From positions 868,001 through 932,000 of the forward strand of contig BROI01000005.1 of the NCBI GenBank assembly GCA_027923505.1: DNA of 64,000 nucleotides, in the 5' to 3' direction. Positions 21,759-35,095 of this stretch are shown piece after piece (positions within the stretch are counted from its first letter, which is position 1; every line of letters starts with the position of its first letter). This DNA is from Mayamaea pseudoterrestris. Taxonomy: Eukaryota > Bacillariophyta > Bacillariophyceae > Sellaphorales > Sellaphoraceae. The notes under the pieces are model-generated. The model did not search any database. It was not told the DNA's origin and was given only the letters and a program-made list of their open reading frames with translations. The translations under genes were made by a program, and so were the position numbers.

Positions 21759-24700
21759 CTGTGAAACAGAATTAAATATTAGCGAGGCATCGTGCGAGAA
21801 GCTTTACGGCAAAATGGACAGAACGCACCTGTTCCTTCAAAACTTCCTCTTCCGACACTTGCTCTCGCTGCATGTTGACCTCTTGGTCTTCCTCTGCTGC
21901 TTCTTCAATTGAAGGTTCGCCAAATCGGGCCTTGGTCTGGCTTTCAGAGTTCACTAGGACCATCAGTATCTTGTCAATGACAGCCTTGTCGTAGTCGTTT
22001 GTAATGAACTCCTGTCGCCGCAACACCCCGTTCCGGAGCGTCTCGGATAGCGGCACTGGTACAGGAATGCTGTTTGGTACGTTGTAGTCAAGCCTCTCAG
22101 TTAGAATGTCTATACACTTTTGGATTTTCTCGATGCCAATCAGCTTTGTCGAGGCGCCACTCCCGAGCGTTCCAGACTGAACAATCGCCAGAATCGCTTC
22201 AGGATCTTCTTCGAACAAGTTCAGTCCTTCTGGATTTGTATTGACATCGCCCTCGATTTCGTCTAGTCCTGATCTACTCTTTGCCTTGGCTGCAACAATA
22301 GCGTTAAATTCTTTCGAACGCGATGCAAACGCCAACTGGGTGAGCTCCCGAAAATGTTCCGATAGAAATGCGTATCCACGCTTTCTTGGTATGTTGTCGA
22401 TGCTTTGTTGACAAAGCATCCGGAATTGCATGTTTTCACTCCGCATTCCGTTCACGGTAAGCCATGCAGAGACATCAATTAGCAACTGCCTACTTGACTG
22501 TGGTCGCTCGAATGAAGGCGGCGCAGATGTAATTTTGTGTGTCGGCAACGACGCAAGAGACAAGAGATCCTCGCCGTGCGAAATTGGCGCTGGTACACCC
22601 GGGTGGTGAAGTGGTGACTGTACCGGTTGACGACTTAACAGCCTCGCCTGCTGATCGTGGATCAATTTTAGCACCTCAGGTATGACGAAAAGTTCAATAG
22701 TCTGACCTTTACCAATTCCCCGCATCCTGAATGCTCCTTGAGCATAATCGCGAAAAGTCATGTCTTTGCCGAGTGTAAGTGCTGCGCGGGCGTCGATGCA
22801 TTGGTGGATGTCCATGCCTGTGGTGTGGATTTGGTCATAAAAGGAAAATCGTCGGTCTGGCGAAATTCCAGACTGGTTCAGTCGAACCACGTTCATTCCT
22901 TGCCGCATCAAGATCATCTTCCGGTCTTTGTGGTCTAAGAAAACTACTCCCTCGAAGTGTTGTGCCAAGCCATGAGACAAAAGGTATCTCGCGACATCGA
23001 AATTGCTCATGCCAGTGACAAGTGCTCCACAATCAAGTAACACATGGAAGGGTGGGTCGGCTGTCGCAATGTCGTCGAGCAACTTCGCGACAGTCCAATC
23101 GACTCCAAGCAGTCGACTAGATACAATGGACTCTGAAGTCAAGTAGGCAATTATTTGACCGTCTACGCCTTCATCGTATTGGCATTGGCCTAGTTCCTGC
23201 ATAACAATAGACATGCTGTGTCAGCAACAATCATGTGATGAGTATCATACTTCGCAACTGTTTAACGTACTTCGGGCAATAAATCGGATGGGGTACCGCT
23301 AAAGCCAACTCTTTTTGAGAACAAGATGTCACCGCCAAGGTCTTGTCCAGATGCGCTAATTTTCTCGTGATTATGCTCCATAGTCAGCGGGAAGACAAAT
23401 GTGTCCAAGTAGTACTGAATGACTTGGGGTATTCGCTTTAAAAGATTAAAGGTGACACTCATGTGCTGATCATCTTTTAAATCAAGCAAGTGGAGTGGCC
23501 AGATGTCATCACTCCCGCGGCCACCGATCCTGCCGGACATTGGAGCTCGAAAAAACGCGTCCTCCGAAGTCTCATCTTCACTTCCTGGAACATGACCACT
23601 GACGTCTTCGCCTTCTTTCGGTCCTCGGACCTTCCCGCCGGCTTCTTCAACCCAACACTTATAAAGCAACGCTGCTGGGCGCTTGTGGTAAGGACCGAAC
23701 TCTGCATCAAGTTGTTCCCGGAGCGTCAGGAGGCAATTTTCAAAATCTGTAAAGCGCATACCCTCATATCGATAGGCCATAATCGTAAGACCAATGACAA
23801 TATCTGGGTGACTGAACTGACTGGCTCGACTAGGAATGTCTTTTCCAATAAATGGGATAGCACATAAACGTCTCGCGAGGGAGACATTGGGGTCGCTCTC
23901 GAGCGCTAGCTTAATATCCTGCTTCGAGAGCAGACCAAATGACACTCTGTTTATCTTGCTCATCACGTGCGGCAGAAAGTTACGGATCAAGTCGTGGCTG
24001 AGATTGACCATCTTCATGTACTCGTCATCGAGAGCAACGTGAACCGCCGAAGCTGCCTGTTTATCTTTCAGTGGACCATTGACCATGTACGAAATCAGAT
24101 GCCTATCTTCCACGGTGGGAAGTCTCTTGTTTCGAAGATAGAGGAGCTGCCAGCGGGCCATGAGCGGCTTAAGGTTCTTATGATAGAACGGCTTGTTCAG
24201 TAAACATAGATGGGGTGTGTGTTGAAAATGTTTTTCGCCGACGCCTTGCTGTACGGCTGACCGAATGTGATCAAGTATGGATATGGCCTCACGACTGTCT
24301 TGGAACTTAACCGACATCTTTCCTGTAGCAGCATAAAACACTGCATCGATGAGATGGTAGAAAATGTCCCATCGGAGCCCGATACCAAGCTTTCCCCGAG
24401 AAAAGTCGATGGGATCCTTGATACCAATCGGCCAATTTAGTTCGGATTTCAATGGATGCAAGATGAGGTCGACCTCGTCAAGAAGCAACACTCCCGACCG
24501 GAACAGCTTCAAGATCTCTACCGAATAGTACAACTCTTGTGGCTCCACTTCAGTCTGGACGATTTCCATTGAGTCGCGGAAGCGTCGAGCAATCGCTGAC
24601 AGGGAGAATGCACCAAAAAAGCCATTATTAGTAATCCGCCGCCTCGCTGAGCCAAACTTTTTCTCCTCTAATATCTTCATCATCTCCACAAACTTTAGTT

Positions 24701-27700
24701 CAAACGACTTGATGCTAGTTGGGTTCGCGCATATTACAGCCTTGCTGTCACGCGCCTTGATCAACTTCAGATAGAGCTCGCGTGTGACGGGCGTGCCTCG
24801 ATTAAATGTAAATGTGAATACGGGCTTTCGAACAACAGCGGCAAACTTTTCTCGCATCACCCCTCGTGAAAACTCAAGTAGAGCATGAGGAACCACCTGC
24901 GTGACTAGTGACTTTCCGTCAGCCAACATTAAAGCTAGAAGAGGCGTAACAACCGTTGTTTTTCCAGCGCCCATGATCATTTGGGTGCACATGGATTTAT
25001 CGTTGCGCAGGGAATGCATAAGCTATATAATAAAAACCGAGGCGACTGTGAGCCCAGTCGAATTCGTCGCATGTAATTTCGTAAAACATCATACATACCT
25101 TGTCGACTAAAATAACTTGACTCTTTCGCAGCATTAAATTATATGTGAACTCAAAAACGAGATAGCGCGGGTCAAAGATGAAAAAATTCCCATCCGTCGC
25201 GAGCTTCATAAAATGACGTTCAGTCGCAACATCTTCCGAGACCTTCGAAGCTTGAAGGTTGATCTCTTTGCAAATTCGATTTTGCTGATCGTGCTCATTA
25301 ATGGACCGCACGCTACGTAGCAAGATGATCAGCTTCGAAAGACTAAAAACGAGCAGGTGGTGAGGTGAGGTACTAGAAAAATAAGCTAAATTCACGGCAC
25401 CCTAATAGTTTACCTTGACAGTGCGCGATGGGTCTGGGCAATACGAATCGAAGTCAGCATCGCCACAACCGTAAGACTCGTAACCGTCTTGTACGCTATA
25501 GACGACATGTGCGGGTTTTGCGATCGAATGTCGTGCTCGGCGGTAGTGGACAAGATTGATGCTACCAAAAGTTCAAACCATGGCGCAGGCTCGCGATCCC
25601 CAGCTTGACCAAGCCGAAATCTCAAAAAATTGAGCTCTCCAATGTGATCGATAACATTTTGATTGTCGCTACGTTCATCACTTGTTGCAATTGCCAGAGC
25701 TCGTTTCATTAAGTTCCAAAGCGATTTCCGGTCAAACTCCATCGCTTGGTTCAATGACTTAATCAATTTACTCAAATTCGCTGTCGCTTTGCTAAGCGAC
25801 ACCGGGTCGCGATGCAAAGACACAATTTCGGCGGGAGTAAACCCAATGAGTGTCGGAACCGTCTCCACATTCGTTTTCTGGCCATACTTAAACACATCAT
25901 CGACGAGACGTCGAATTGTTGCCTGAGAACAATGAGTTTGTGACGCGCGATCGCCAGAAACGTCAAACGGCAAAGTTATGGGAACTGCGGGCTTGGCAAG
26001 CTGCGCCCGCGTCAAATGGCTAACAAACTGGTCGAGTTTTATGGGAGCTAGAGGCGTTGTTGCGAATGCTTGAAGTTGCTTAAGCGGAATGTTGACAGCG
26101 GCGCAATTTTGCACGTCAAGGTAAAAGCTTGACTGCGAATAATCTGAAATGCGGGGACAAACCCAGAGGCGATGCTGAGAATATGATTCAGGCCGGCTGA
26201 GGATCATTGTCGAACGAGGTATCGATTCCTGCCAAATATTCGTGTTTTTGATCATTGCGCGAACACCGTCTTGAATGAGGAAGTTGTGGCACTGATCGAT
26301 CAACCGTGTGACTGAATCTTTGCCAGCAAACATGCCCTTAATCTTGCTCATTCCGCTATCGACTTGAAACTTTGGAAGATTTGGATGGGACGCAATGGCA
26401 GGGTTTTCAGCCAAAATCTTCAAGATAGACATTTCCGCTGACATGCTCTTGAAATCAGATGGGGGAAGTATGCGGAAAAGTATCCGACCCCAGTTAAACG
26501 GTCTGTCGCTTGGATGCACTTTAAACTTAACTGTTCCCGTCATGAGATCATATAGCAAGGGGAATCCATAACGAGAGGATGTCATTTCAACACCAGACGA
26601 CAATGCCATGTTGACAAACTCGAGTGCCTTTAACCCCCCGTATGCAATATCATCCTGCGCATAGCACCGCAACCGTGTGAGCAAATGGGGCCATTTCAGT
26701 CTATCAGCCAGATCATTCGAGCGTACTTACCTCCTCTGGCCGACTGTATGCGGCACCAAAAAACTTTGCTGATAGCATAGTCTTCTTAGGGTTCTCGAGG
26801 ATTGTATAGTCAGCACCAAAATCAAAATTTTCTACTAGCGGTGGCTTCTCCTTTCCGAGCTTGACTGTGAGTGTCTTGTCTTTGGTTAAGGTCGAGAGCG
26901 TCATGACGGCAGCCACAAACGCCTTTCGATTTAGCAGCAACAATGGCAGTCGACTACTCTCCTCATGCGCCGAACACATTTGCAATATAAGCATCTCTTC
27001 GTCTGTCGTTAGTCGACAAGCCGATGAAACAAAAGCATGCTTCCTTACATAAGCCTCCATCTCTTCAACAATGCTCCATGGACACTTCATGGATGACTCA
27101 GCACCAAGACCGACTGTGACGGTCGATATCTTTAGTCGACAGGCATGTGCATCAGGATGATAATCATTACCTAGAAACTCTAGCTGGTTGAATATTTGTT
27201 GCTAAAAGAAAACAAGACGACGTTATGAGAAAAAGGAAGATCGGATGTGGCAAACGAACATATAATGAACCTACCTCTTCAGCAGTCAGCTCCTCACTAA
27301 CGCAGGATTCTACCATCTTAAACACTTCGCGATACGAGCCCGTAATAAAGTACATCAGGAGAAGGTACAGCGATGAAGCCAGCGATGGGGTCGTGAGGAA
27401 TGCTCGCGAGTTATGAACAGGGTATAAGTACGAACGCACTTCGCCAATGTTACTGATCCAATCTTGATTTCTTCGGTCTAAAACAACTTGTACAGAAAGA
27501 TGCATTCCATCCGTATGCAATCGTCGCGGCAATGCGCAACTCGGTAGAAGTACAAACAAGTCGTTATCAGCATTCTGCAAGACAATGAAGTGTGATATGG
27601 TACCCAACAAGCGTTCCGATAGTTCGCGCGCTTCCGTTGATGTCGCTATGTACAAACCATCGTAGTCGTTACTGTAGAGACGGTAGTCCACTTGGCCGTC

Positions 27701-30700
27701 AATGTCTTCAAACCTTTTTGCCTTGAAAGCAAGGTTGATTCTGGGCAGCTCGACAAGATCGATAGTTGCTTGGGCATGCACAGATTTTATAGCAGACGAG
27801 CTCCAGATAAGGACATTTGAAAGATTATCCAATCGGGACAGAAGCATACCAACCCGCTTCAGCAAAGATGACGGCGTTTCTGTCAAAATATTCAGGAGAG
27901 TCAGTGTCGGTCGATTCGTGTCGATTGTTTCAACTTCGTGATCGGTCCCAATAACTGGTACCCGCTGGATCAACGCTTCTGCAGAAGAGTTACAGAAACC
28001 AGTCTTGTCAAAATCAGATCCCTTCGACAGCGTAATTCGCAGACGCGTGGAGAGTGCCTCCTCGGGTGCTTGGGCCGCTGCTGCTTCCTCATTGTGTTCG
28101 TCGTCGCCATCTACCAAGAGAGGCTTCTCGTATCCGATTATATCATCGCTTTCATCTTGCCAAAAGACATACTTCTCCACCAGCGCCGATGGAAGCAAGC
28201 CAGCCAAAAACCGTGGCGGTACAAACGTTTGAGTGCCGAGATTCGTATTTAACGCTCGGGTAACTATAAGAGTCGGAGCTGATTCTACCGTCGTCATTGG
28301 CACCCCTGCAGAGAGCGAAAGGATACCGCCTACGCGGTCGGGGTAAGGCTCGCCATTTTCCACTTCGTGTAAACAGACCGAAAGGTTCGATGAATACTCC
28401 AGCACTCGCATGTGCCGCCGACCGTATTCCACAACATTATATACAGCGATGACTGGCGGATGTTGCCAAACAACCACCTCCTTCAACGTATGGGTCATCA
28501 TGGACGACTCGCTCTTGCTCTTGTTCTCCATCCATCCTGACAGGACCGAGTACGCGGCAGTTGTCTGGTCTTCCGAAGACATATATAGCGTCACACCCGG
28601 TAAAATCAGTGGCAATTTGTTGTTTAACGTATCACCCAGCCATTGCTCGCCGTTGCGGAGATTGTCAGGAAATTTACGGCTCAGCTTCGCATCAAACGCG
28701 CCTTTAATGTCATAATAGTTCCGCTGGTCGGGGGCCCACGAGAGTACATCATAACGCCGGCCAACAAGACGCCACCAATACCGATTAGTTGTGTGCATCA
28801 CTTCAGCGCACGCCACATCGTCCGAGCCTCCAAGAGCCGCATGTTTTGTTACAGCGAAATCCGGATCATCAATAATGTGCTGGTCAAGGAGCGACATTTT
28901 GTGATTCTGCAGTGTAAACTCACTTAGTTGCATGTTCACTTCGATTCCAACAGCCTTCGTCGTGACATACAGCATCCATTCTTCGTACGATTGGCCAGGT
29001 TTTGGAATCCTGTACGACCCGTCGCGAAGCTCCGCATCCTCCGTGTCAGGGACGAATCGGCCGTAGCACGTCGGGTGCGCAATACTCGCCCAATGACGCT
29101 CCTGCATTTTAACATCCTCCGACTCTCGCGTTCCCGTTCCAGTCGCAATGCGCACCACTGCTTCCATCGCCCGGTCGCCGTCTTTCTTCTGCTCCCGGAT
29201 GAATCGAAGCAGATTGTATCGATGCGTTTGCACAATTCCAAAAATTTCCGATTGAGCAATCTGAATTGATGGCGGCGGCTGGGTGGGACTTGCCTTGTCC
29301 TGCAAATCGTCGTAAACCTTGTTGCTAAATTTATGGTTGATCGTCAAGTAAACCTGCGACGACATCAAAATGGACACGGCGCGATAATCGAGATCTTCAT
29401 AGTCGTAATTCTTAAAGACATACATCAGATGGGCGTGCGTTAAACAGTTGACATCCACCGCCTTGTTTCGGGACGGGTCAATCCAATATTCAAGCGTAGG
29501 GATAGCTTGGGCGTCTAGCATGCCGCGAATCTTCTTGAGAGCGGTTTCGACTTTGATATTGTCCATCGTCTCTAACCCGCGCGGCCGTGGCTGCCCAGGT
29601 ACGCACTTCTTTAACGCATACTTTAAATATCCCTCCACACGGACAGCTAAACGAATAGTGTAGAGTATCAAAGGACCGGAAGATGACTTTCTCGTGTATC
29701 TGCCCACATCCATGTCAAGCGCGCGTTCTAACATTTTCGAAATGCAGCTCGTCAACACATCTGGCGACTTGGCAATTTCATTAAACAAGGTGCCATGCGG
29801 CGTAGCTAATATGCTTTCCAGTCGATCAATGTCAACAACGGGAACTTCAGAAATGTAATCCTTAAAATCGGCGGGCTTCCAACGACCTGGCTCAAAGAGG
29901 GCTGCATCAACAATAATCTGCATAGTCTTGGCCTTTAAAGCGGAAAGTCGATTAGGATCTCCATTAGCGAAAAAGTCTAAAATGAGCGGAATTCTAATAT
30001 AGGGGACGGTCAAAAACTGAACAAACTTTTCCGAATCAGACGGAGTCAGAACGTGCCCAAACGTTGGCAACTCCTTGTCCTCAAGATGCAGAATGTCGTC
30101 TTCCGTAACAACGGACACAGGCTTCGCTCTAAAAGTTACGTTTCGCGTGTCAGTGGCAGCCTCAATCGCAACGAGCCGTCATAAGCGCACACCATAAGCT
30201 TACCGTTTATTGCTAATCCACTTTTCACCACACGAGTTGACAACTGTGTTCGGGTCGCACGACGACAGTCGGGAACGCTCGATCCTTGTCTTCGCACTAT
30301 ACAATTTCAGAAACCCAAGAAATTTCTTGTCCTTGTCCCGGGTCGACTCTTCCTGCTGTGCGACGCGCTCTACAAATTCCTGAGCATGCGATTGAAACGC
30401 TGTCACGTTGTAAAGCAGTATTGGATCGTCCTTTTCCTTGCGTACGACAGTCCAATGCAGCGTCGCGTCTGAAGGCAGCCATGTATGACTATCTGGTACG
30501 TCTGGTGAAGCCTGCTTACCAGACACGGCGTGCTTGAAATGAAACACAATGTCACGAAAATATTCCATTTCAGGCAACACTTCGTATAGCGATCCGTTCC
30601 GTCCGGAAATAAGATTCGCGGCGTGATTCATTGTCGCTTCCTTCGTCGGGGGAAACGGTCGTCGGAATGCAAGATTAATTGATAGTTGATCGACCAAGAC

Positions 30701-33570
30701 CATGTCTCCAGCTAGAGGATGGAGGTACTTGTCAAAGTTGAAGATTGTGTTTCGCTTCGTACCATCGTCTTTCATGCAAAGGCACCGCAGATAATCAAGA
30801 CATTGAAATCGCAACGAGCAAATATTTGGGTCATAGATCGGCAAGTTTGAACCAAGCGTGTCAAATGCTCCAGCTTCAATACCAAACGGTTCGGTCGGAC
30901 CTTCGCACAAACCAGAGTAGTGCAGGGCAAATGCGCTTGGATCATCCACCGCAACGACGCGGCAAATGGAATCGGCCACACACGCAGCACAAGCCAAGGT
31001 GATCGATCGCATGGCTGTCAAACCACGTGATTCCTGAACCCGCGCAGTCGAAGCCGAATATATCCGACACAAACGTCGAATTAGAAATAGCAAGTTCAAC
31101 TGGGTTTCCCGCCGCATATCACTCCTTCTCCAAAAGCAAAATTTAGGGTCCGAGTTTGGCATCGGCAAGACCGTCGTCAAAGCGTACTGAGCTGCAGACG
31201 CCGCAAAGGCTGGCGAATTCTTTATCAAACGTCGTTGCTGTAACAGCAAACTGCAAGCATCAGCAATGCGCTGCATGTAGGATGACGCATTCGCATAATT
31301 AGTAGCCACAGGTGGGAGCTCCTCGTCGGTCAAGACGGGTGGAATAATGATTGGATCCGGCCGCGGATCGCCCATCAAGCGCTTGACGACAGAATCGTAG
31401 TCGTCCCTCCTCAATCGACCAAATAATGGATGCGCTGCCGAACCTGCGCCCGTCGCCAGAGACAAGATTTTTCCCTTCGCAAAATCGTCATTCATCGCTG
31501 CGCCCGCAAGTCCATGCGAATACTGGTCAATGGCCTTGGCTGACGAGAAGTTTACCTTCAAGATGACCTTGTCGAGCAGATCCCATACATCCGACAAGGT
31601 TGACCCAAGCGTTCCGTCACCAACTGACATGGGATCAATCGTCGACGCATAGTTGGCCAAGTTACGACCGGCAAGTTTAAGAATGCGCGTGTCTTCCGGA
31701 TCCATCGAGTGTGGACCAGCCGCCTCGATTTCTCCGTACGCCAAATCCATGGCTGCTGTCTTGACGTAGAGTTGAGCGTACTTCGCCGACTTGCCGCCTA
31801 TAGCCGGCGTCGTTGTCAGCGCCAATAGTGCCATTGGGTGATACGATTGATGCGATGTTGAGTTTGGTACTTCCAGGTAATCAGCGGGACCTTGATCCAA
31901 GTTTGACAGTAGCGGACGCGAGTTGAGCGCTGGCAGCAGCTTGGTATACAAAAAGGCTGCAGTGTTTTTACGCGACGGGTAGACTTGCATACGAAACAGC
32001 AGTATCCAAAAGGATGAATCCATAATACGATCACCAGGAATATCCCACACAGTCATGCCCAACTGCTTCAATTCTTTGCCAGTTTCCGAATCAAAACTCG
32101 CTGGATGAAATTGCAATCCGTCCTTGCCAGTGTTGCAAACCGTAAAGCTCCACTTATTGTTTCCGCAATTGCGCAAAATGTACAAGCAAATGTACGTGTA
32201 TTCTGGTTGCTGCCAACCACCAGGCAACACCAGTTGCTGATTGACTTGCACATGCTCAAGCATGGATAAAAAGACATTCATGTAATTGAGAAACAATGCA
32301 TCCAAATTGGATCCTGACGCACCAGCCGAGTGTGGCAGTAAAGAAATCAACTTGATACATGCTTCGACAGCAAAGTGGTTGGATCGCAAAAATCCAAGTG
32401 GGTTCAATTTGTTGTTTCGTTGCGCGTAGCGTCCCCTCGCAGACGCACTTGCCTTGAGTGTTTCCGCACAAACGTAGCCAACAAAGCCAAGCGCGCGTGA
32501 CAATTGCTCATACATGGCCGGTCGGTCTTTTAGCTTGTCAGGATGAACAGGCTTCTGTTGAATGTACGAGGTCAAGTCAAGCATGGACCAAAAAGGTGGA
32601 ACGCGGAAGATTGGTGAAAACTTTCGTTCGGGCAATTGGTTGCTTGTTCCAGCCAAAAAGTCGTAGGGATTAAACAAGACGGTTGTGTCTTCTGCGGCCG
32701 GTTCACCGGTTGTATTTTTCGTCAAAGTGACTCCACTCGCTCCCAGTCCTCCAGCAGCAGTTTGTGCATTGCGTCCCGCGTTGAATTGTTCAAGCTGTGT
32801 CTTTCTAATTTCTTCCTTTTCCTTCAACATGCGCGCTCGTATTTTAGCCTCCTCCTGCTCGCGAGCGTGCTTGGCTTGAATGTCTTGTGGCGAAAGTTGT
32901 CGGACGGCTTGCTTGGCCGAAGGGTTTGTCGCCGCTTCCGCAAACGCTCGTACTGGTGGAGTTGCAATCGCACTTGATGGCGGAGAAGCATTGGCAGAGG
33001 GCGAGGTTGAAGCTGTCGGCGTGTTTCGATTGCTGCTGGAGTTCTTGCTGCTACTATTAGTATTGCTTGGAGTTGTAGCAATCCCCATGCGTGCCAACGC
33101 AGCGGCCGCATCATCCGACGGGCTCGTCGCAGAATTCGCTGTTGGTGACTTGGCTGAGACTGGAGTCGACAATGATGCTGGACTCGCCGTGTTCTTTGTA
33201 CTTGCAATGGTTGCGTTCATGTTAAGGAATGACGATGACGTATGAATGGGCGGAAGACTGCTTTTGTCACTTGATGCGGTCAACGTTGGCGAAGTCAACG
33301 ATAGCGTACTGGTGCCTGCTGGTAACGAATCCAGGCCAGCAAATGGATCCGGCGGTTCATACGCTGGTTGCGGAGTGCGAACTGGTTGTTGCTGTTGAAA
33401 TGCCATGGCTGGCGGTGGTCCTTGATGTTGTTGTTGCTGCTGCTGCAGATGAAAGGCTGCTGGAGGTGGAGGATTTGTTCGTTGCTGCGGCATGGCAGCA
33501 GAAAAACTCGCCTGCTGCATCCTTTGCTGCTGAAAGACTCCTGGCGGCGGCGGTCCTCCCGTAAATCCTA

Positions 33571-33602
<32 letters not shown>

Positions 33603-33826
33603 GGCTGCTGCATGATAACATAGGATGGCGGAAACCATCCTTCCGGTCCACCATTGATCACGCTGCCCCACCACCAAGCTCCCTGCTGATGCGGCTTGGC
33701 GAGGAGGACGGTTCCAGCATGAAAGGACAGTTGCGACTGGCGCGGGTCTCCTTGAAAAGCATGCTTGGCAACGTACTGGCCGATGGGGGTATTGCTGCTG
33801 CTGATGTTGTTGCTGCTGGAGGACAT
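19650..33826 (-). CDS. Giant SH3 / DUF3638-DUF3645 SF2-helicase-like / EF-hand protein (about 4,553 aa)
   Basis: Eight exons: 33826-30204, 30128-27275, 27201-26731, 26654-25414, 25342-25099, 25022-23271, 23196-21829 and 21758-19650. All seven introns are GT-AG, 70-76 bp, and the total length divides by three. Domains in order: SH3 (residues 14-72, WWWGSVINGGPEGWFPPSYV); a poly-Gln region; a long helical N-terminal half; DUF3638 with Walker A GAGKTT (2829-2834) and DEVD (2993-2996) in LLLDEVDLILHPLKSELN; a DUF3645-type block (IPFIGKDIPSRASQFSHPD); SGTP near 3387; TTGMDI (3520-3525) and QGAFRMRGIGKGQ (3548-3560); 18 consecutive Glu; EF-hands at 4014, 4234 and 4270; and a C-terminal VPS62-like part. 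The family is sometimes labelled ubiquitinyl hydrolase; its real activity is unclear. The helicase-like motifs suggest an ATP-driven role. Confidence 0.87.
33571..33604 (-). repeat. CAG/CTG trinucleotide tract coding poly-Gln
   Basis: Ten or more GCTGCT units on the plus strand encode consecutive Gln near residue 80 of the giant protein. More Gln-rich runs follow to about residue 170. Such tracts are length-variable in many species. Confidence 0.85.
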
Positions 33827-34238
33827 GGTAGCTGCTGCTGATGCTGCGTCTGCTGCGTCGTTGCCGTCGAGCCGCAGCTACCTTCCTTAAGCTACTGCTG
33901 CTGCGTACTCTCTATACTCTATGACTCTGTATATGATACGAGTTGCTTGCTGATCGCTGCTCTTGACTCTCGATTGGCGTAGATCGGCCCGCTGCATACA
34001 CTATCATACGGTGTTTAGCGCAGCATGCTTTCGTGATTGGCGAACGGATACGGACGTTTCTCGGGCGCGCCAGGATCGACGGTTATTGCTGACGTCACGA
34101 GCTCCACCTTAAAAACGTCACGCACCTCTCGTTCCGCGGGCGAGCGAGTCGACGTTCCTCTCGCAGGATCACAACAACTACTGTTACCTTGTACCTATCA
34201 TACCGGCTCTCACACTACAGTAGCTGCCTCATAATAAC
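33827..34238. promoter_or_regulatory. Shared divergent upstream region
   Basis: 412 bp between two divergent starts. It is rich in GCTGCT words on the giant-gene side. It contains TGACGTCA-like TGACGTCACGAG near 34090, which resembles a bZIP/CRE half-site pair. Assignment as a promoter follows from position only. Confidence 0.4.
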
Positions 34239-34949
34239 ATGAGACCTCTCCATTTTAGCAGTCTACTGTGTCTACTAATCGCTGCTACTTTGCTTGCAAT
34301 CGTTCCAGTCGACTCATGGATCAGCAGTCAGCATCCCCATCATCGAGATACTAGCAGCAGGAGCAGCAGTCGACGAGCAACTAGAAGATTATCCATGTCC
34401 ACTACCGACAGTAACAGCAATCTGCACGGACAAAATTCTTGCTTCATGCCACTCAAGCAACTTGATCAAGACTATTATGCGCCCAGAATCATTCACGTTG
34501 CCGGAACCTTTCCAGGAATTACGAAACAAGAAATACTCGCAACACCACCATCGGAACCATCGCCTGATCAGGGACAATGGTCATATGACTTTTGTACCTC
34601 ATTGCAAGTAGGAAAAGTTGCCGTTGAAGGAAGTCAAATCGTTCATGCCGTCCAAGATCCAGTCATTGTCATTGCAGAACATTCGTCGCTGAACATTCCG
34701 TTACCCAAGGAACTCACATCGGTTGATCTTATCGTACTCGTCGATCGATCCAATCGCCGCTTTGGAGAGCGAAAGTTCTTGCTTACGTATACTGCAACCG
34801 ACGGGGTTGTCATTGGAGCATACAATACCAAGGCGGATCTACCACCTGACTGCGAAATCCTTGGACAAGTGGCCATGGTGCAGGTGCCGTGGTTGCCGGC
34901 AATGCAGCCAACCAAGTCTGGCTTTATGGAAGTCGATGAATACTTTTAG
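34239..34949 (+). CDS. Predicted secretory/plastid-targeted protein of unknown family
   Basis: A single exon of 236 residues. It begins with a clear signal peptide (LLCLLIAATLLAIVPVDSWI) followed by a Ser/Arg/His-rich segment to about residue 50. This looks like a bipartite plastid presequence, though without the textbook Ala-Phe junction. The mature part has PRIIHVAGTFPGI, GQWSYDF, VDLIVLVDRS and a C-terminal VQVPWLPAMQPTKSGFMEVD. It looks like a compact globular domain of a conserved chloroplast-type protein. I could not name the family. No catalytic motif is obvious. Confidence 0.75.
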   Translation: MRPLHFSSLLCLLIAATLLAIVPVDSWISSQHPHHRDTSSRSSSRRATRRLSMSTTDSNSNLHGQNSCFMPLKQLDQDYYAPRIIHVAGTFPGITKQEILATPPSEPSPDQGQWSYDFCTSLQVGKVAVEGSQIVHAVQDPVIVIAEHSSLNIPLPKELTSVDLIVLVDRSNRRFGERKFLLTYTATDGVVIGAYNTKADLPPDCEILGQVAMVQVPWLPAMQPTKSGFMEVDEYF

Positions 34950-35095
34950 ATGCTTACTTGTTTCGTTACATCGTGTCCTCCCTTTCTGCCATGTACGGTA
35001 GGTGTAGCTTTTAGTACTGTACTCCCTGCGTTTTACTACATATATTTAAACTTAAAACATTTGGCACCATTGACCCCAAACTAGTCGTGCAAGAA

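Noticed and set aside
27167-30118. Separate gene starting at 30118
   Set aside because: The apparent start codon is GTG in an internal exon; phase-consistent splicing places it inside the giant gene.
30200-33826. Treating the SH3/poly-Gln part as a separate BRO1-like gene
   Set aside because: A GTAAGC donor and TTTTAG acceptor join it in phase to the next exon, which has no ATG of its own; no BRO1 motifs were found.
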